Made by a program: the position numbers and the translations under genes
The notes under the pieces: generated by a model
The model's input: the letters and a program-made list of their open reading frames with translations, nothing else
Databases searched by the model: none
What the model was told of the DNA's origin: nothing
Shown: positions 43,181 through 55,029 of the stretch, piece by piece
How the letters are laid out: every line of letters starts with the position of its first letter
How positions within the stretch are numbered: the stretch's first letter is position 1
Assembly: GCF_029910095.1 (NCBI RefSeq)
Contig: NZ_CP094526.1
Coordinates: 6,014,001-6,078,000, forward strand
Length of the DNA: 64,000 nucleotides
Source of the DNA: Bradyrhizobium sp. ISRA464
GTDB lineage: Bacteria > Pseudomonadota > Alphaproteobacteria > Rhizobiales > Xanthobacteraceae
Reading direction: 5' to 3'

Positions 43181-44335
43181 ATGAATCCGACAACAAACGC
43201 CGAGATCGCGGCACGCAATAGCGATCTCAGGATTGCGCTGCTGCTTGGCATCGCCAACTGGTTTCTGTTCCTGGACCACATCCCTCACAACGCAGTCAGC
43301 ATGCTGACCCTGCGCAACTTCGGCTTTAGCGGCGCGACCGACCTGTTCGCTTTCGTGGGCGGCTACGCTGCGACCTTGATCTATGCCGGGATGGCCCGGG
43401 AACGCGGGTTCCTGGTAGCCGCAACCCGCATCTTCAAGCGCGTGTGGCAACTCTATGCAGCCTACATCGTACTGTTCGTGATTTATGTCGAATTGATCAG
43501 CTATGCAGCCAGCCGGACCGCAGCCCCCGAGATCATCAGCGAATTCAACATCACCGGATTCATCGATCACCCGATCCGGACTCTGATCTACGGCCTGTTC
43601 TTGCAGGCCAAGCCGCTCAATCTCGATGTCCTGCAACTCGTCATCGCCTTGATGGCATCCCTGCCCATCATCCTGTTCGGATTGCTTCGCTTGCCGAACG
43701 TGACGCTCGCCGCGTCGGCGGCACTCTATATGGCCGCACATACGCTTGACTGGAATCTGGCGGCCTATCCGGACGGTCGCTGGTACTACAATCCATTCTG
43801 CTGGCAGTTCCTGTTCGTGATGGGAGGCTGGTTCGCCCTCATAAGCAAGCGCTACGCGCGCGTTATCCGCGCCATGCAGGCCGTGCCCGCGTTGCGTGCC
43901 GCGGCGCTGCTGTATCTCCTGTTCGCGCTGACCATCGTCGCCAGCAGCAATATCCCGATACTCGCTGAGATGATTCCCGGCTCGTTCGTCGGTGTATTCC
44001 TGCCGGACGACAAGGAAAGCGTTGAGCCGTACCGTATCCTGCACTTCCTGACGCTGGCATTCCTGTTCACCCCGTGGGTGCCGCGTGGCTGGACACATCT
44101 GCGGTCCTTCATCCTGCAGCCCATTATCAAGTGCGGCGAGGAATGGCTGGCTGTGTTTTGTTCGGGCGTGTTCCTCTCCTTTGCCGCGCACTTCATCCTG
44201 ATTACCGGCCCGAACGCGCTGGCGATGCAGGTCGTCGTCAGCGTCGCCGGCATCGCGGCGATGATTGGAGTGGCCTACTACGTCTCGTGGTCGAAGCATC
44301 AGGACTACAAGTCGGCAGTTGGCGCACCGTCCTGA
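43181..44335 (+). CDS. opgC: OpgC-domain integral membrane protein
   Basis: A 384-residue protein with about ten hydrophobic segments (IALLLGIANWFLFLDHI, SGATDLFAFVGGYAATLIYA, WYYNPFCWQFLFVMGGWFAL). The pattern GxxNWFLFLDHIPHN and the FAFVGGY block match OpgC-type acyltransferases that add succinyl groups to periplasmic glucans. Length is normal. It stands alone, with the thiolase gene converging on it (stop 15 bases away). A role in glucan modification is inferred from the family. Confidence 0.85.
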   Translation: MNPTTNAEIAARNSDLRIALLLGIANWFLFLDHIPHNAVSMLTLRNFGFSGATDLFAFVGGYAATLIYAGMARERGFLVAATRIFKRVWQLYAAYIVLFVIYVELISYAASRTAAPEIISEFNITGFIDHPIRTLIYGLFLQAKPLNLDVLQLVIALMASLPIILFGLLRLPNVTLAASAALYMAAHTLDWNLAAYPDGRWYYNPFCWQFLFVMGGWFALISKRYARVIRAMQAVPALRAAALLYLLFALTIVASSNIPILAEMIPGSFVGVFLPDDKESVEPYRILHFLTLAFLFTPWVPRGWTHLRSFILQPIIKCGEEWLAVFCSGVFLSFAAHFILITGPNALAMQVVVSVAGIAAMIGVAYYVSWSKHQDYKSAVGAPS

Positions 44336-44350
44336 TCGGTCTGAACCGGC

Positions 44351-45583
44351 TCAGACGCGCTCGATGATGATCGCCGGGGCCATGCCCCCGGCAGCACACA
44401 TCGTAACCAGGCCGCGCTTGAGGTCGCGACGCTCGAGCTCGTCCAGCACCGTCCCGATCAGGATCGAGCCGGTCGCGCCGATCGGGTGGCCGAGCGCGAT
44501 CGAGCCGCCATTGACGTTGACCTTGTCGCGGTCGAGCTTGAGGTCGCGGATGTATTTCTCGGCGACCACGGCAAACGCCTCGTTGATCTCGAACAGATCG
44601 ATGTCGTCGAGCGTCAGGCCGGCCTTGGCCAGCACCTTGCGGGTCGCCGGCACTGGCGCGTTGAGCATCAAGGTCGGCGAGTCCCCCATATTGGCCGTCG
44701 CGACCACGCGCGCACGCGGCGTCAGACCATGCTTGCGGGCATAGTCCGGCGACGCCAGCAAGATCGCCGCAGAGCCGTCCACCACACCCGAGGAATTTCC
44801 CGCGTGGTGGACAAAGTTGATGTCGAGATCCGGATATTTCTCCAGGATCAGCTTCCGATAGGTCGTCCCCTTGTCGTCGAGCGCGTAGTCGGCAATGGCG
44901 GGGAACGCCGGTTTCAGTCCGGCAAGGCCCTCCATCGTCGTCTGCGGCCGCGGATACTCCTCGCGGTCGAGCGCCAATGCGCCATCCTCGCGACGGACCG
45001 GAACCAGGCTTTTGTCGAAATGCCCGCCCTTGATCGCCGCAGCCGCGCGCTTTTGGCTCTCGAGACCAAGCGCGTCGACGTCCTGCCGGGTGATCCCTTC
45101 CATGGTCGCAATGGCATCGGCGCAGACGCCCTGGTGCGATTGCGGGTGGCGGGCGCGCAGGCGAAGGTTGCCGTTGTCCATCATGAACGGCCCCTCGCCG
45201 CGGCGGCCTTCCATCGACATCATTTCCGTGCCGCCCGCGATCACGAGGTCCTCGGAGCCTGCCATGATGGCATTGGCAGCCATGCTGACGCTGGTGATGC
45301 CGGAGCCGCAGAAGCGATCGAGCGTCACGCCGCTGGCGCGCACGTCATAGCCGGCATCGAGCGCCGACATCCGGCCGAGGTCGCCGCTCTGCGGACCGCG
45401 CTGCGAACTGGTGCCCCAGATGATGTCGTCGACGTCGGCCGTGTTGATACCGGTCCTGTCGGCCAGCGCGCGCAGCACCGTGGCGCCGAGCTGCTGCGGA
45501 TGGATGCCCGAGAGCGCGCCCTTGCCGGCCTTACCGATGCCTCGCGGGGTCCTGCATGCATCGATGATCAGCGCGTCAGCCAT
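44351..45583 (-). CDS. Thiolase (acetyl-CoA acyltransferase)
   Basis: A 410-residue thiolase. The nucleophilic Cys is in DRFCGSGITSV, the second half has NGGSIALGHPIGATG with the catalytic His, and the proton-exchange Cys is in TMCAAGGMAP. The start at 45583 gives MADALIIDACRTPRGIGKAG and follows GAGAGGAAA. It performs the last thiolytic step of beta-oxidation or the reverse condensation. It is divergent from the TRAP operon across a 200-base promoter region, so the two may share a regulator. Confidence 0.93.
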   Translation of the reverse strand: MADALIIDACRTPRGIGKAGKGALSGIHPQQLGATVLRALADRTGINTADVDDIIWGTSSQRGPQSGDLGRMSALDAGYDVRASGVTLDRFCGSGITSVSMAANAIMAGSEDLVIAGGTEMMSMEGRRGEGPFMMDNGNLRLRARHPQSHQGVCADAIATMEGITRQDVDALGLESQKRAAAAIKGGHFDKSLVPVRREDGALALDREEYPRPQTTMEGLAGLKPAFPAIADYALDDKGTTYRKLILEKYPDLDINFVHHAGNSSGVVDGSAAILLASPDYARKHGLTPRARVVATANMGDSPTLMLNAPVPATRKVLAKAGLTLDDIDLFEINEAFAVVAEKYIRDLKLDRDKVNVNGGSIALGHPIGATGSILIGTVLDELERRDLKRGLVTMCAAGGMAPAIIIERV

Positions 45584-45787
45584 GGTGATTTCCTCTCGGC
45601 AGTATTGGTTTGAGGCATTTGCCGTCGATCCCGGATCAAAGTCAATTCGCGGCGGCGGGCGCACGATGCATGGCGCCCCGCGCTTTCCGGTTGTCCGATC
45701 GGCCCTGCTCAGCCGAGCCATGCTTGACGCGCAAATTCGTTTATGCGCAGCTAATCAAAACAACAACGGATCCTCAGGGGAGGAAAT

Positions 45788-46816
45788 ATGGGCGGGCTCT
45801 GGCGGGCGGTGGTCGGTTACGGCTTTCTCGTCGCATCGGTCAATCTGGCGGCAGCGGAGCCGATCAAGCTGCGTGTGGCCGACTCCTTTCCGAAGGGGCA
45901 CTATCTCGTCAAGCTCGTGCTCGAGCCCTGGATGGAACAGGTTCAGAAGCGCACCAACAATGCGGTGACGTTCGAGCACTATCCGGCTCAGCAACTCGGC
46001 AAGGCTGCCGACATGCTCAAGCTGACGCAAACCGGCGTCGCCGATATCGGCTATGTCGCCCCCGCCTACGTATCCGACAAGATGCCGGTCTCCGAAGTCG
46101 CGATGCTGCCGGGCGCGTTCGATCATTCCTGCCAGGGTACGCTGGCCTACTGGAAGGCTGCGCGAAGCGGCGTCATCGCGGAGCAGGATTATACTCCCAA
46201 TGGGATCCGCCTCCTGCTCGCGGTAAGCCTGCCGCCCTATCGCATCCTGACCGTGAAACATCCGGTGAAGGACGTCGCCGACATCAACGGACTGAAGTTG
46301 CGTTCGACCGGCGGCGCGCAAGATCTCACCTTGCGCGCCATCGGTGCGGTGCCCGTGCGCATGGCTGCGCCTGACGCTTACGAATCCCTGTCGCGGGGCA
46401 CGATGGATGGCCTGCTGTTTCCGCTTGAGAGCGTTGTCGCTTACGGCGCCGACAAGCTCGTGAAATATTCCACCGACGGCTTCGGCTTCGCAAGCTTCGT
46501 GGTTGCCTATTCGATCAGCGAGAATGCCTGGAAGAAACTGTCGCCTGAGATCCAGAAGGCGATGGTCGACGCAGCCGAGGAGATCCTGCCCTCCGCCTGC
46601 AAGGAAGTTCAGAGGCAGGACAGCGAGACGATGAAGTCGATGGAGGGCGCAGGTGTCCACTTCGAGACCTTGCAGCCCGGCGCAGTTGCAAAGCTCAAGG
46701 ATTTGACGAAGGGCGTGGGCAAGGCGTGGGCCGATGGGCTCGATGCGCGCGGCAAGCGCGGCAGCGACGCATTGAGGGAGTTCGACGCGGCGGTTGCCAC
46801 CATTCCGGCCAAATGA
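45788..46816 (+). CDS. dctP: TRAP transporter solute-binding protein (DctP family), copy 1
   Basis: A 342-residue periplasmic protein. GGGAGGAAAT precedes the ATG. Residues 1-22 are a signal peptide ending LAAA. The mature part has the DctP pattern: LRVADSFPKGHYLVKLVLEP, FEHYPAQQLGKAADML, LKLRSTGGAQDL containing the carboxylate-binding Arg, and RMAAPDAYESLSRGTMDGLL. It delivers an organic acid to the DctQM permease encoded next. It is a paralogue of 48701-49738. Confidence 0.92.
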   Translation: MGGLWRAVVGYGFLVASVNLAAAEPIKLRVADSFPKGHYLVKLVLEPWMEQVQKRTNNAVTFEHYPAQQLGKAADMLKLTQTGVADIGYVAPAYVSDKMPVSEVAMLPGAFDHSCQGTLAYWKAARSGVIAEQDYTPNGIRLLLAVSLPPYRILTVKHPVKDVADINGLKLRSTGGAQDLTLRAIGAVPVRMAAPDAYESLSRGTMDGLLFPLESVVAYGADKLVKYSTDGFGFASFVVAYSISENAWKKLSPEIQKAMVDAAEEILPSACKEVQRQDSETMKSMEGAGVHFETLQPGAVAKLKDLTKGVGKAWADGLDARGKRGSDALREFDAAVATIPAK

Positions 46817-46841
46817 ACGCGCGAAACGACAGGGGCGAAGT

Positions 46842-47390
46842 TTGATCGACGGATTACTAAAGGCGCTCCGCGCCATCGAGAATGTCGCGTCGACGATAGC
46901 CGCGGCATTCATGTTCGCGATCATGGTCATCGTGTTTGGCGATGTCATCATGCGTTACGTGTTCAACAGGCCATTCTCTTGGGCTTATGACCTGATCTCG
47001 CTCTACCTGATGGCCGGTATTTTCTTCCTGGTGCTGTCGGAGGCTTACGCCAGCCACGCGCATGTCAGCGTCGATATCCTGCAGCAGAAATTCTCGCCCG
47101 CGATGATCCGCGTCTCGGAGATCGTCACCTGTATCGTCGGCATCGCCGTATTCTCGCTGATCGCATATCTCGGCTACTTGCGCGCCGTCGACAGCTTCGA
47201 GTCCGCCGACGTGATGGCCGGCGCGATACCTTGGCCGATGTGGCCGTCGATTGGACTTGTGCCGTTCGGCGCCGGACTGATCACGATCCGCCTCGCGCTG
47301 CACCTCATTGCTCACGTGCTCTCGCTCGCGACCGGGCGCAGCGTGATTGCGCTGCCCTCCTCTCACGCCGCCGGAGAGACGTTCGAATGA
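46842..47390 (+). CDS. dctQ: TRAP transporter small permease (DctQ)
   Basis: A 182-residue four-helix membrane protein. The TTG at 46842, with GGGGCG before it, is preferred over an in-frame ATG at 46794 that would overlap the DctP gene. Segments include FMFAIMVIVFGDVIMRYVFN, the family block PFSWAYDLISLYLMAGIFFL and HAHVSVDIL. It is the small membrane partner of DctM and overlaps it by four bases. Confidence 0.9.
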   Translation: MIDGLLKALRAIENVASTIAAAFMFAIMVIVFGDVIMRYVFNRPFSWAYDLISLYLMAGIFFLVLSEAYASHAHVSVDILQQKFSPAMIRVSEIVTCIVGIAVFSLIAYLGYLRAVDSFESADVMAGAIPWPMWPSIGLVPFGAGLITIRLALHLIAHVLSLATGRSVIALPSSHAAGETFE

Positions 47391-48676
47391 CGCTGATCTT
47401 GGCGATCCTGCTGCTCTTTGTGCTGCTTGCGATCGGCACACCGGTCGGCTTGGCGATGGCAGGGGCCGGCGTACTCGGCCTGTACCTGATCGGCGGCATG
47501 CCGATTCTGACAGGCATCCTGCAGACCGCACCGCTCTCGGCGGTCACTTCCTACGAGCTGATCACTATCCCGATGTTCTTGCTGATGGCGGAATTCGTGC
47601 TCGTGAGCGGCATCGCCAACGACCTGTTCAAGGCAACCGCTGCCTGGGTGGGACGAATTCCGGGCGGCCTCGGCATGGCAACGGCGCTGGCCGGCGCCGG
47701 CTTCGGCGCAATCTGTGGCACAAGCACAGCTTCCGCCGCCACCCTGTCCGCCACAAGCCTGCCGGCGATGCTCAAGCAGGGCTATGAACCGAAGATGGCA
47801 GCCGGCGTCGTGGCGATCTCAGGCACTCTCGCAATGCTGATCCCTCCATCGGTGGCGCTGGTGATCTACGGCCTGCTCGCGGAAGTGAACATCGGGGCGC
47901 TTCTGATCGGCGGCGTGATCCCCGGGATTCTGGTCACCTTCACGATCATGGCCACGGTCTGGTTCCTGGCCTGGCAGGACCCTTCGCGGGCTCCGTCAGC
48001 GCCCTCCGTCCCGCTCGCGGAGAAAATGCGGATGCTTCGCGTGGTCGGACCCATGCTGCTGCTGTTCGGCCTGGTCACCGGCGTTATCTACACCGGCGTC
48101 GCCACGCCGACCGAGGCATCTGCGCTTGGCGCATTTGGCGCGTTCGGGCTCGCCTGCTGGAAGGGCAGGATCAACCGCAAGACGCTGCGCAGTGCGTTGC
48201 TACGCTCGGCACACGGCACGTGCATGATCGCCATGATCCTGTTTGGCGCCTCGATCTTCGGCTACTTCTTCACGCTGACGCAGGTGACGCAGAATCTGGT
48301 GAGCTGGGTCGGCGGCCTGCCGGTGCCGCCGTGGCTGGTCCTGACCATCATTCTGTTCGGCTACATCGTGCTCGGCTCGTTCATGGACCAGATCGCGATC
48401 CTGGTGTTGACCGTTCCGATCGTGCTGCCGCTGATCAAGTCGCTCGGTTACGATCCCCTGTGGTTCGGCGTCGTCAAGATCGTGACCGCGGAAGTCGGCA
48501 TGATCACACCTCCGGTCGGCCTCAATTGCTTCGTGGTAGCGCGCTACTCGGGGCGTCCCGTGGCCGAGGTCTTCCACGGCGTCTTTCCGCACTTCGTCGC
48601 TCATTTGATCGCAATCGCAATCCTTGTGATCTGGCCGATCATCATCCTCTGGCTGCCCATGAAGATGGGCTACTGA
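47387..48676 (+). CDS. dctM: TRAP transporter large permease (DctM)
   Basis: A 429-residue protein with about twelve membrane helices: MTLILAILLLFVLLAIGTPV, GGLGMATALAGAGFGAICGT, SATSLPAMLKQGYEPKMAAG and the family block IPPSVALVIYGLLAEVNIGA. It drives sodium-linked uptake of the bound acid. The ATG overlaps the DctQ stop (ATGA). The length and conserved blocks indicate an intact permease. Confidence 0.93.
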   Translation: MTLILAILLLFVLLAIGTPVGLAMAGAGVLGLYLIGGMPILTGILQTAPLSAVTSYELITIPMFLLMAEFVLVSGIANDLFKATAAWVGRIPGGLGMATALAGAGFGAICGTSTASAATLSATSLPAMLKQGYEPKMAAGVVAISGTLAMLIPPSVALVIYGLLAEVNIGALLIGGVIPGILVTFTIMATVWFLAWQDPSRAPSAPSVPLAEKMRMLRVVGPMLLLFGLVTGVIYTGVATPTEASALGAFGAFGLACWKGRINRKTLRSALLRSAHGTCMIAMILFGASIFGYFFTLTQVTQNLVSWVGGLPVPPWLVLTIILFGYIVLGSFMDQIAILVLTVPIVLPLIKSLGYDPLWFGVVKIVTAEVGMITPPVGLNCFVVARYSGRPVAEVFHGVFPHFVAHLIAIAILVIWPIIILWLPMKMGY

Positions 48677-48700
48677 CAACGAATAAGGGAGAGAGTTGTG

Positions 48701-49734
48701 ATGTCCGCCTGTCCAATGAGGCCGCTTACGCTAGCCGCAGCGCTGTACGTGGCCACAGTCGGTTCCGGCCATGCCCAGACGAACATCACGCTGCGCCTTG
48801 CCGACAGCCTGCCGTCCGGCCATGTGATCCACGAGTTCGTCGGCAAGCCGTTTTCGGAGCTCGTCGGCAAGCTAACCAACGGCCAGGTCACGTTTCAGCA
48901 CTTCCCGGCGGAACAGCTCGGCAAGGCCAAGGACATGGCCCAGCTCACCGCGCTGGGCGTTGCAGACGTCTCCTACATTGTGCCGTCCTACTCGTCCGAC
49001 AAGTTTCCGCTGACCGCCGTGGCCGAGCTTCCCGGCATCTTCGACAACGAATGCCAGGGCTCACTCGCCTTCTACAAGGTCTCGCACAATGGCGGGATCC
49101 TGGAGACCAAGGAGTTTGCCCCCAACCAGCTCCGCCCGCTGGTGACGCTTGCGCTGCCGGCCTATCAGGTCCAGCTTGCCACCGGCCGCGACGTGAAGAC
49201 GGCAAAGGACCTCGAAGGCTTGAAGATCCGCACCACCGGCGGCGCGATGGATCTGATGATGCGCTCGATCGGCGGCGTGCCGGTCCGGATGGCCGCACCC
49301 GAGATTTATGAATCGCTGACACGCGGAACGCTCGACGGGCTGATCTTCTCCTATCAGAGCTCGGTGTCCTACGACTTCGGCAAGATCCTGAAATCCGGCA
49401 CCGAGGGACTGAACTTCGGCACCGCAATCTTCACCTATTCGATCGGCGAGACGAAGTTCAAGTCGCTGCCCGAGAACGTGCGCAAGGCGCTGGTCGAGGC
49501 CGGCGAGCAGACCACGCGCGAGGCCTGCAAGCGCTTCGAGGACGGCGAGAAGGCTGCGACCGACAAGATCAAGTCGCAGGGCATGAGGGTCATCAACTTC
49601 GGCGCCGACGACAAGAAGGTGTTCAATGCCGCGTTCAAGTCCGTCGCGCAGGAATGGGTGAAGGACGTCGACAAGCGCGGCAAGCCCGGCACCGATGTCT
49701 ACAAGGCCTTCACTGAAGCGCTGGCCGCGACCCA

Positions 49735-49738
<4 letters not shown>
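48701..49738 (+). CDS. TRAP transporter solute-binding protein (DctP family), copy 2
   Basis: A 345-residue periplasmic protein, ATG at 48701 with GGGAGAG upstream. A signal peptide ends near residue 27 (GSGHAQT). Key blocks parallel copy 1: LRLADSLPSGHVIHEF, LGKAKDMAQLTALGVADVSY, LKIRTTGGAMDLMMRSIGGV, PVRMAAPEIYESLTRGTLDG. Finding a second DctP after DctM is unusual; it suggests two ligands for one permease. The stop overlaps the start of the CoA-transferase gene. Confidence 0.92.
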
Positions 49739-50973
<1,235 letters not shown>

Positions 50974-51828
50974 CTATTTTCCGCGCGACGCCAAGATCTT
51001 CTCGGCGGCGCGAAGATGCGGCTTGTCCAGCATCTTGCCGTCCATCTTGACGACACCGGACGGATTACCCGCAAACGCGGCGATCACTCGCTTCGACCAT
51101 TCGACCTCCTCGTCGGTCGGCATGAACGCTGCGTTGACGATGTCGACATGCTTGGGATGGATCACGGCCTTGGCCAGGAAGCCGTCCTGCCGCGCGGCGA
51201 TCGCCTCGGCCTTCAGCGCGTCGAGATCGTTGATGTCGGTGGCGATCGTGTCGATGGCAACGACGCCGGCTGCTGCCGCGCCAATCAGGCAGAGGTCGCG
51301 GGCCAGGATGAAGGGCGAATGATAGCGGCCGTCGGTGCGGTTGCGCGACGCACCGAGCGAGGCCGCGAGGTCTTCCGCACCCCACATCATGCCCCATAGC
51401 CGCGGGCTCATGTTCTCGAAGTCGAGGATCTTGAGGACCGCACGCGCCGTCTCGGTCGCAACCGTCACGATCCGCGTGGTGCCCTGCTCGATGCCCGAGG
51501 CCGCCTCGAAGGCATCGAGATAGAGCGCGAGCTTGTTGACGTCGGCGACACCTGCGCATTTCGGTAGCACGATGCCGTCAGGCTTGCCCGGCATCACGGC
51601 CGCGAGGTCGCCGAGCGTCAGGTCGGTATCCAGCGCGTTGACGCGGATGTAGAGCTTCTGGCCCGGATTGCGCTCGTCGAGCATCTTTCGGGTGATGCCG
51701 CGCGCCGTCACCTTCTGGTCGGGTGCGATCGAATCCTCGAGGTCGAGGATCAGCGCATCGGCCGCGGTCTTCTTGGCGCTTTCATATTTCCGGCTGCTGT
51801 CGCCGGGAACGAACAGGAACGATCGCAT
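50974..51828 (-). CDS. HpcH/HpaI-type CoA-ester lyase (citryl/malyl-CoA lyase family)
   Basis: A 284-residue TIM-barrel lyase: MRSFLFVPGDSSRKYESAKK, ALILDLEDSIAPDQK (Glu and Asp for the metal), VLPKCAGVADVNKLALYLD, PRLWGMMWGAEDLAASLGA and AVIHPKHVDIVNAAF. Members split 3-hydroxy-acyl-CoA esters such as malyl- or beta-methylmalyl-CoA into acetyl- or propionyl-CoA plus glyoxylate, or form them. The ATG at 51828 is preferred to the preceding GTG. Last gene of the minus-strand catabolic operon; it follows the MaoC gene with three bases between. Confidence 0.9.
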   Translation of the reverse strand: MRSFLFVPGDSSRKYESAKKTAADALILDLEDSIAPDQKVTARGITRKMLDERNPGQKLYIRVNALDTDLTLGDLAAVMPGKPDGIVLPKCAGVADVNKLALYLDAFEAASGIEQGTTRIVTVATETARAVLKILDFENMSPRLWGMMWGAEDLAASLGASRNRTDGRYHSPFILARDLCLIGAAAAGVVAIDTIATDINDLDALKAEAIAARQDGFLAKAVIHPKHVDIVNAAFMPTDEEVEWSKRVIAAFAGNPSGVVKMDGKMLDKPHLRAAEKILASRGK

Positions 51829-51831
51829 CAC

Positions 51832-52287
51832 TCAGGCCTTCGGTTTGCAATGCATCAGGCCGGTACGACGGCAGCTCGCCACCACCTCGCCGCGCTGATT
51901 GGTCATGGTGTGCTCGAACTCGACTAGGCCCTGGTTCGGCCGCGACTTGCTGGCGCGCTTGCCGATGATCTTGGTGTGCGCCTTCAGCGTGTCGCCGTGG
52001 AAGACGGGCTTGGGAAACTTGACGTCGGTCATACCGAGATTGCCGACCGTGGTTCCCAGCGTCGTGTCGTACACGCTCATGCCGATCATGATGCCGAGCG
52101 TGTAGAGGCTGTTGAACAGCCGCTGCCCAAACTCGGTCTTCTCGGAGAAATGCGCATCGAGGTGCAACGGCTGCGGGTTCATGGTCAGCAGGCTGAACAT
52201 GGTGTTGTCCATCTCCGTCACGGTCCGGCTGAACTCGTGATGGAACTCCTGCCCGACCTCGAACTCTTCGAAATACAATCCGGCCAT
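51832..52287 (-). CDS. MaoC-family hydratase (hot-dog fold)
   Basis: A 151-residue enoyl-CoA hydratase of the MaoC type. FEVGQEFHHEFSRTVTEMDN, MNPQPLHLDAHFSEKTEFG carrying the hydratase Asn/His pattern, and FGQRLFNSLYTLGIMIGM are typical. Together with a CoA-ester lyase it resembles the mesaconyl-CoA hydratase plus methylmalyl-CoA lyase pair, so it may hydrate a branched unsaturated diacyl-CoA. Its start directly abuts the stop of the enoyl-CoA hydratase gene. Confidence 0.9.
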   Translation of the reverse strand: MAGLYFEEFEVGQEFHHEFSRTVTEMDNTMFSLLTMNPQPLHLDAHFSEKTEFGQRLFNSLYTLGIMIGMSVYDTTLGTTVGNLGMTDVKFPKPVFHGDTLKAHTKIIGKRASKSRPNQGLVEFEHTMTNQRGEVVASCRRTGLMHCKPKA

Positions 52288-53064
52288 TTACCGTCCCTTG
52301 TAGTTGGGCGTCCGCTTCTCGACGAACGCATTCAGTCCTTCCTGACAATCCTCGGTCGACGCGACGACGACGAAGCTTTCCGCCGTGTTCTCGACCGACC
52401 GGCGGAAATCCGCATCGACCGCGCGCATGAAGGCGTCACGGCCGATCTTCATCACGATCGGCGACTTCGTCGCAAACTTGCGCGCGATCTCGCGGGCGCG
52501 ATCGAGCGCCGTGCCTTTCGGCACGACTTCGCTGAGCAGGCCCATGCGATAGGCGGTGGCTGCATCGAAGGGCTCGCCGAGGAACAAGGGGGCGAAGGCG
52601 TGGTGCTTTCCGACCAGCCGCGGCAGCTGCACGAAGTGGATCGCCGGGATCAGGCCGACGTCGATCTCGGGATAGCCGAAGGTCGAGCCGTCACCGGCGA
52701 TGATCATGTCGCAGGAAATCGCGATCGTCATGCCGCCGGCCCGCACCGCGCCATCGACAGCCGCAATCGTCGGCTTGCCCATGCGGTACTGCATGTCATT
52801 CAGCGCGAAGTAGAGACGCTCCAGGAACGTCTTGGTCTCGATCGCAGGCTTGCCCCTGACGATGTCGAGATCGAGGCCGGCGCAGAACACCTTATGGGCG
52901 CTGCCGATGATGACGGCGCGGACAGTCTCATCATCGCGCGCCTTGGCCAGCGCCGCCAGCAACGCGTCGATCAAGGGCAGGCTGAGCGCATTGACCGGCC
53001 CGCGATCCAGCATGATTTCGGCGATTTGGTCTCTCACCGAGTAGCGTACGAGATCTGTACTCAT
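52288..53064 (-). CDS. Enoyl-CoA hydratase/isomerase (crotonase family)
   Basis: A 258-residue crotonase-fold enzyme. The oxyanion-hole segments are KVFCAGLDLDIVRGK and VDGAVRAGGMTIAISCDMII, and the active-site region FGYPEIDVGLIPAIHFVQLP follows. It binds an acyl-CoA and catalyses hydration, isomerisation or ring opening; the choice cannot be read from motifs alone. It lies 15 bases behind the CoA-transferase gene in the operon. The C-terminal tail EKRTPNYKG is common in hydratases. Confidence 0.9.
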   Translation of the reverse strand: MSTDLVRYSVRDQIAEIMLDRGPVNALSLPLIDALLAALAKARDDETVRAVIIGSAHKVFCAGLDLDIVRGKPAIETKTFLERLYFALNDMQYRMGKPTIAAVDGAVRAGGMTIAISCDMIIAGDGSTFGYPEIDVGLIPAIHFVQLPRLVGKHHAFAPLFLGEPFDAATAYRMGLLSEVVPKGTALDRAREIARKFATKSPIVMKIGRDAFMRAVDADFRRSVENTAESFVVVASTEDCQEGLNAFVEKRTPNYKGR

Positions 53065-53079
53065 GAATGCTTGCCTTCG

Positions 53080-54285
53080 TTATTTCTTGGCCTGCCGCAC
53101 GGCGCCAGATTGCAGCAGCCGGTCGATCGCGGCAGGCGCAAAGCCGGCCTCGACAAGCACTGCATGGCTGTCCTGCCCGACATCCGGCGCGGGACAGAGC
53201 CGATCCTCGGACAGGCTCGCGATCCCCGGCGTCCGCGGCGTGTAGACCGGGCCGACGCCGGGCGTATCCTGGCACACCGACGCTTTGGTCGCCTCGACAT
53301 GGGCGTTGCGCAACCATTCGCCCGGATTGAGGATGCGCTCTGCGATGATATCGGCGCCATGCAGCCGCGTCAGCCAAGCCTCCGTCGGCTGGGTCAGAAA
53401 GACCTCTCGCAACTGCGGGATCAGCGCGTCGGCCGCATCGGCGCGCCGGGCGAAATCGGCGAAGCGTGGATCGCTGGCGAGATCCTCGCGGCCGACCGCT
53501 GCGCACAGGCGCTTGTACTGCGGCTCGTTTACCAGCGTCACCATCATCCAGCCGTCCCGCGTCTGATAGGTGCCGGCCGGCACATTGAGCGCGCGCGGCG
53601 CGCCGCCTTCGAGGATGAACTCGGCCACTTTGTGACCGAGCAGCGCCGCCGTCGACTGGCATAGATTGACGTCGATCCAGCGGCCAGTGCCGACGGTCGC
53701 ACGCGCGAACAGGGTCGTGGCAATTGCCTGAAAGGAATAGACGCCGGTGACGACGTCGGAGATCGTGGTGCCAACCCGATGCGGCACGCCATCGGTGCCG
53801 ACATTAACGGAGACCAGCCCCGAAAATGCCTGAGCCACCGAATCCGAACCGGGCCGCTTGGCATACGGCCCGCTCTGCCCGAAGCCGCTGACCGACAGAT
53901 AGACTAGGCCGGGATTGTCGCACGACAGGCTCTCATAGCCGAGCCCGAGCCGCTCGGCGACGCCGGGCCGGAATCCCTCGATCAGAACGTCCGCTTCCTT
54001 CGCCAGCCGCTGCGCGATCGCAATGCCGTCCTTGTGCTTCATGTCCAGGCACAGGCTGCGCTTGCCGCGGTTATAGACGGCCGACAGAGTGGTATGATTG
54101 CCGTAGGTCGTCCCGAGATAGCGCGACCAGTCGCCCTCGGGCGGCTCCACCTTGATGACATCGGCGCCATAGACCCCGAGCAGCATCGCGCAATAGGGCG
54201 ACGCGATGCCCTGCCCGAAATCCAGCACCTTCAAGCCCCGATAGGGCGCCTCATGCGTCGGCGTCAGCTTGCGTTCGCCCGCCAT
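53080..54285 (-). CDS. CaiB/BaiF-family CoA-transferase
   Basis: A 401-residue CoA-transferase with GGAGGATAA before its ATG. Motifs: YRGLKVLDFGQGIASPYCAM, YGADVIKVEPPEGDWSRYLG and the likely carrier Asp in KRPGSDSVAQAFSGLVSV. Within the operon it follows the importer ATPase genes and precedes hydratase genes, so it probably activates the imported acid, in parallel with the ATP-dependent ligase at 59951. Confidence 0.9.
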   Translation of the reverse strand: MAGERKLTPTHEAPYRGLKVLDFGQGIASPYCAMLLGVYGADVIKVEPPEGDWSRYLGTTYGNHTTLSAVYNRGKRSLCLDMKHKDGIAIAQRLAKEADVLIEGFRPGVAERLGLGYESLSCDNPGLVYLSVSGFGQSGPYAKRPGSDSVAQAFSGLVSVNVGTDGVPHRVGTTISDVVTGVYSFQAIATTLFARATVGTGRWIDVNLCQSTAALLGHKVAEFILEGGAPRALNVPAGTYQTRDGWMMVTLVNEPQYKRLCAAVGREDLASDPRFADFARRADAADALIPQLREVFLTQPTEAWLTRLHGADIIAERILNPGEWLRNAHVEATKASVCQDTPGVGPVYTPRTPGIASLSEDRLCPAPDVGQDSHAVLVEAGFAPAAIDRLLQSGAVRQAKK

Positions 54286-54312
54286 TTATCCTCCCACAGC
54301 TTGCGAAGGGCC

Positions 54313-55025
<713 letters not shown>

Positions 55026-55029
<4 letters not shown>
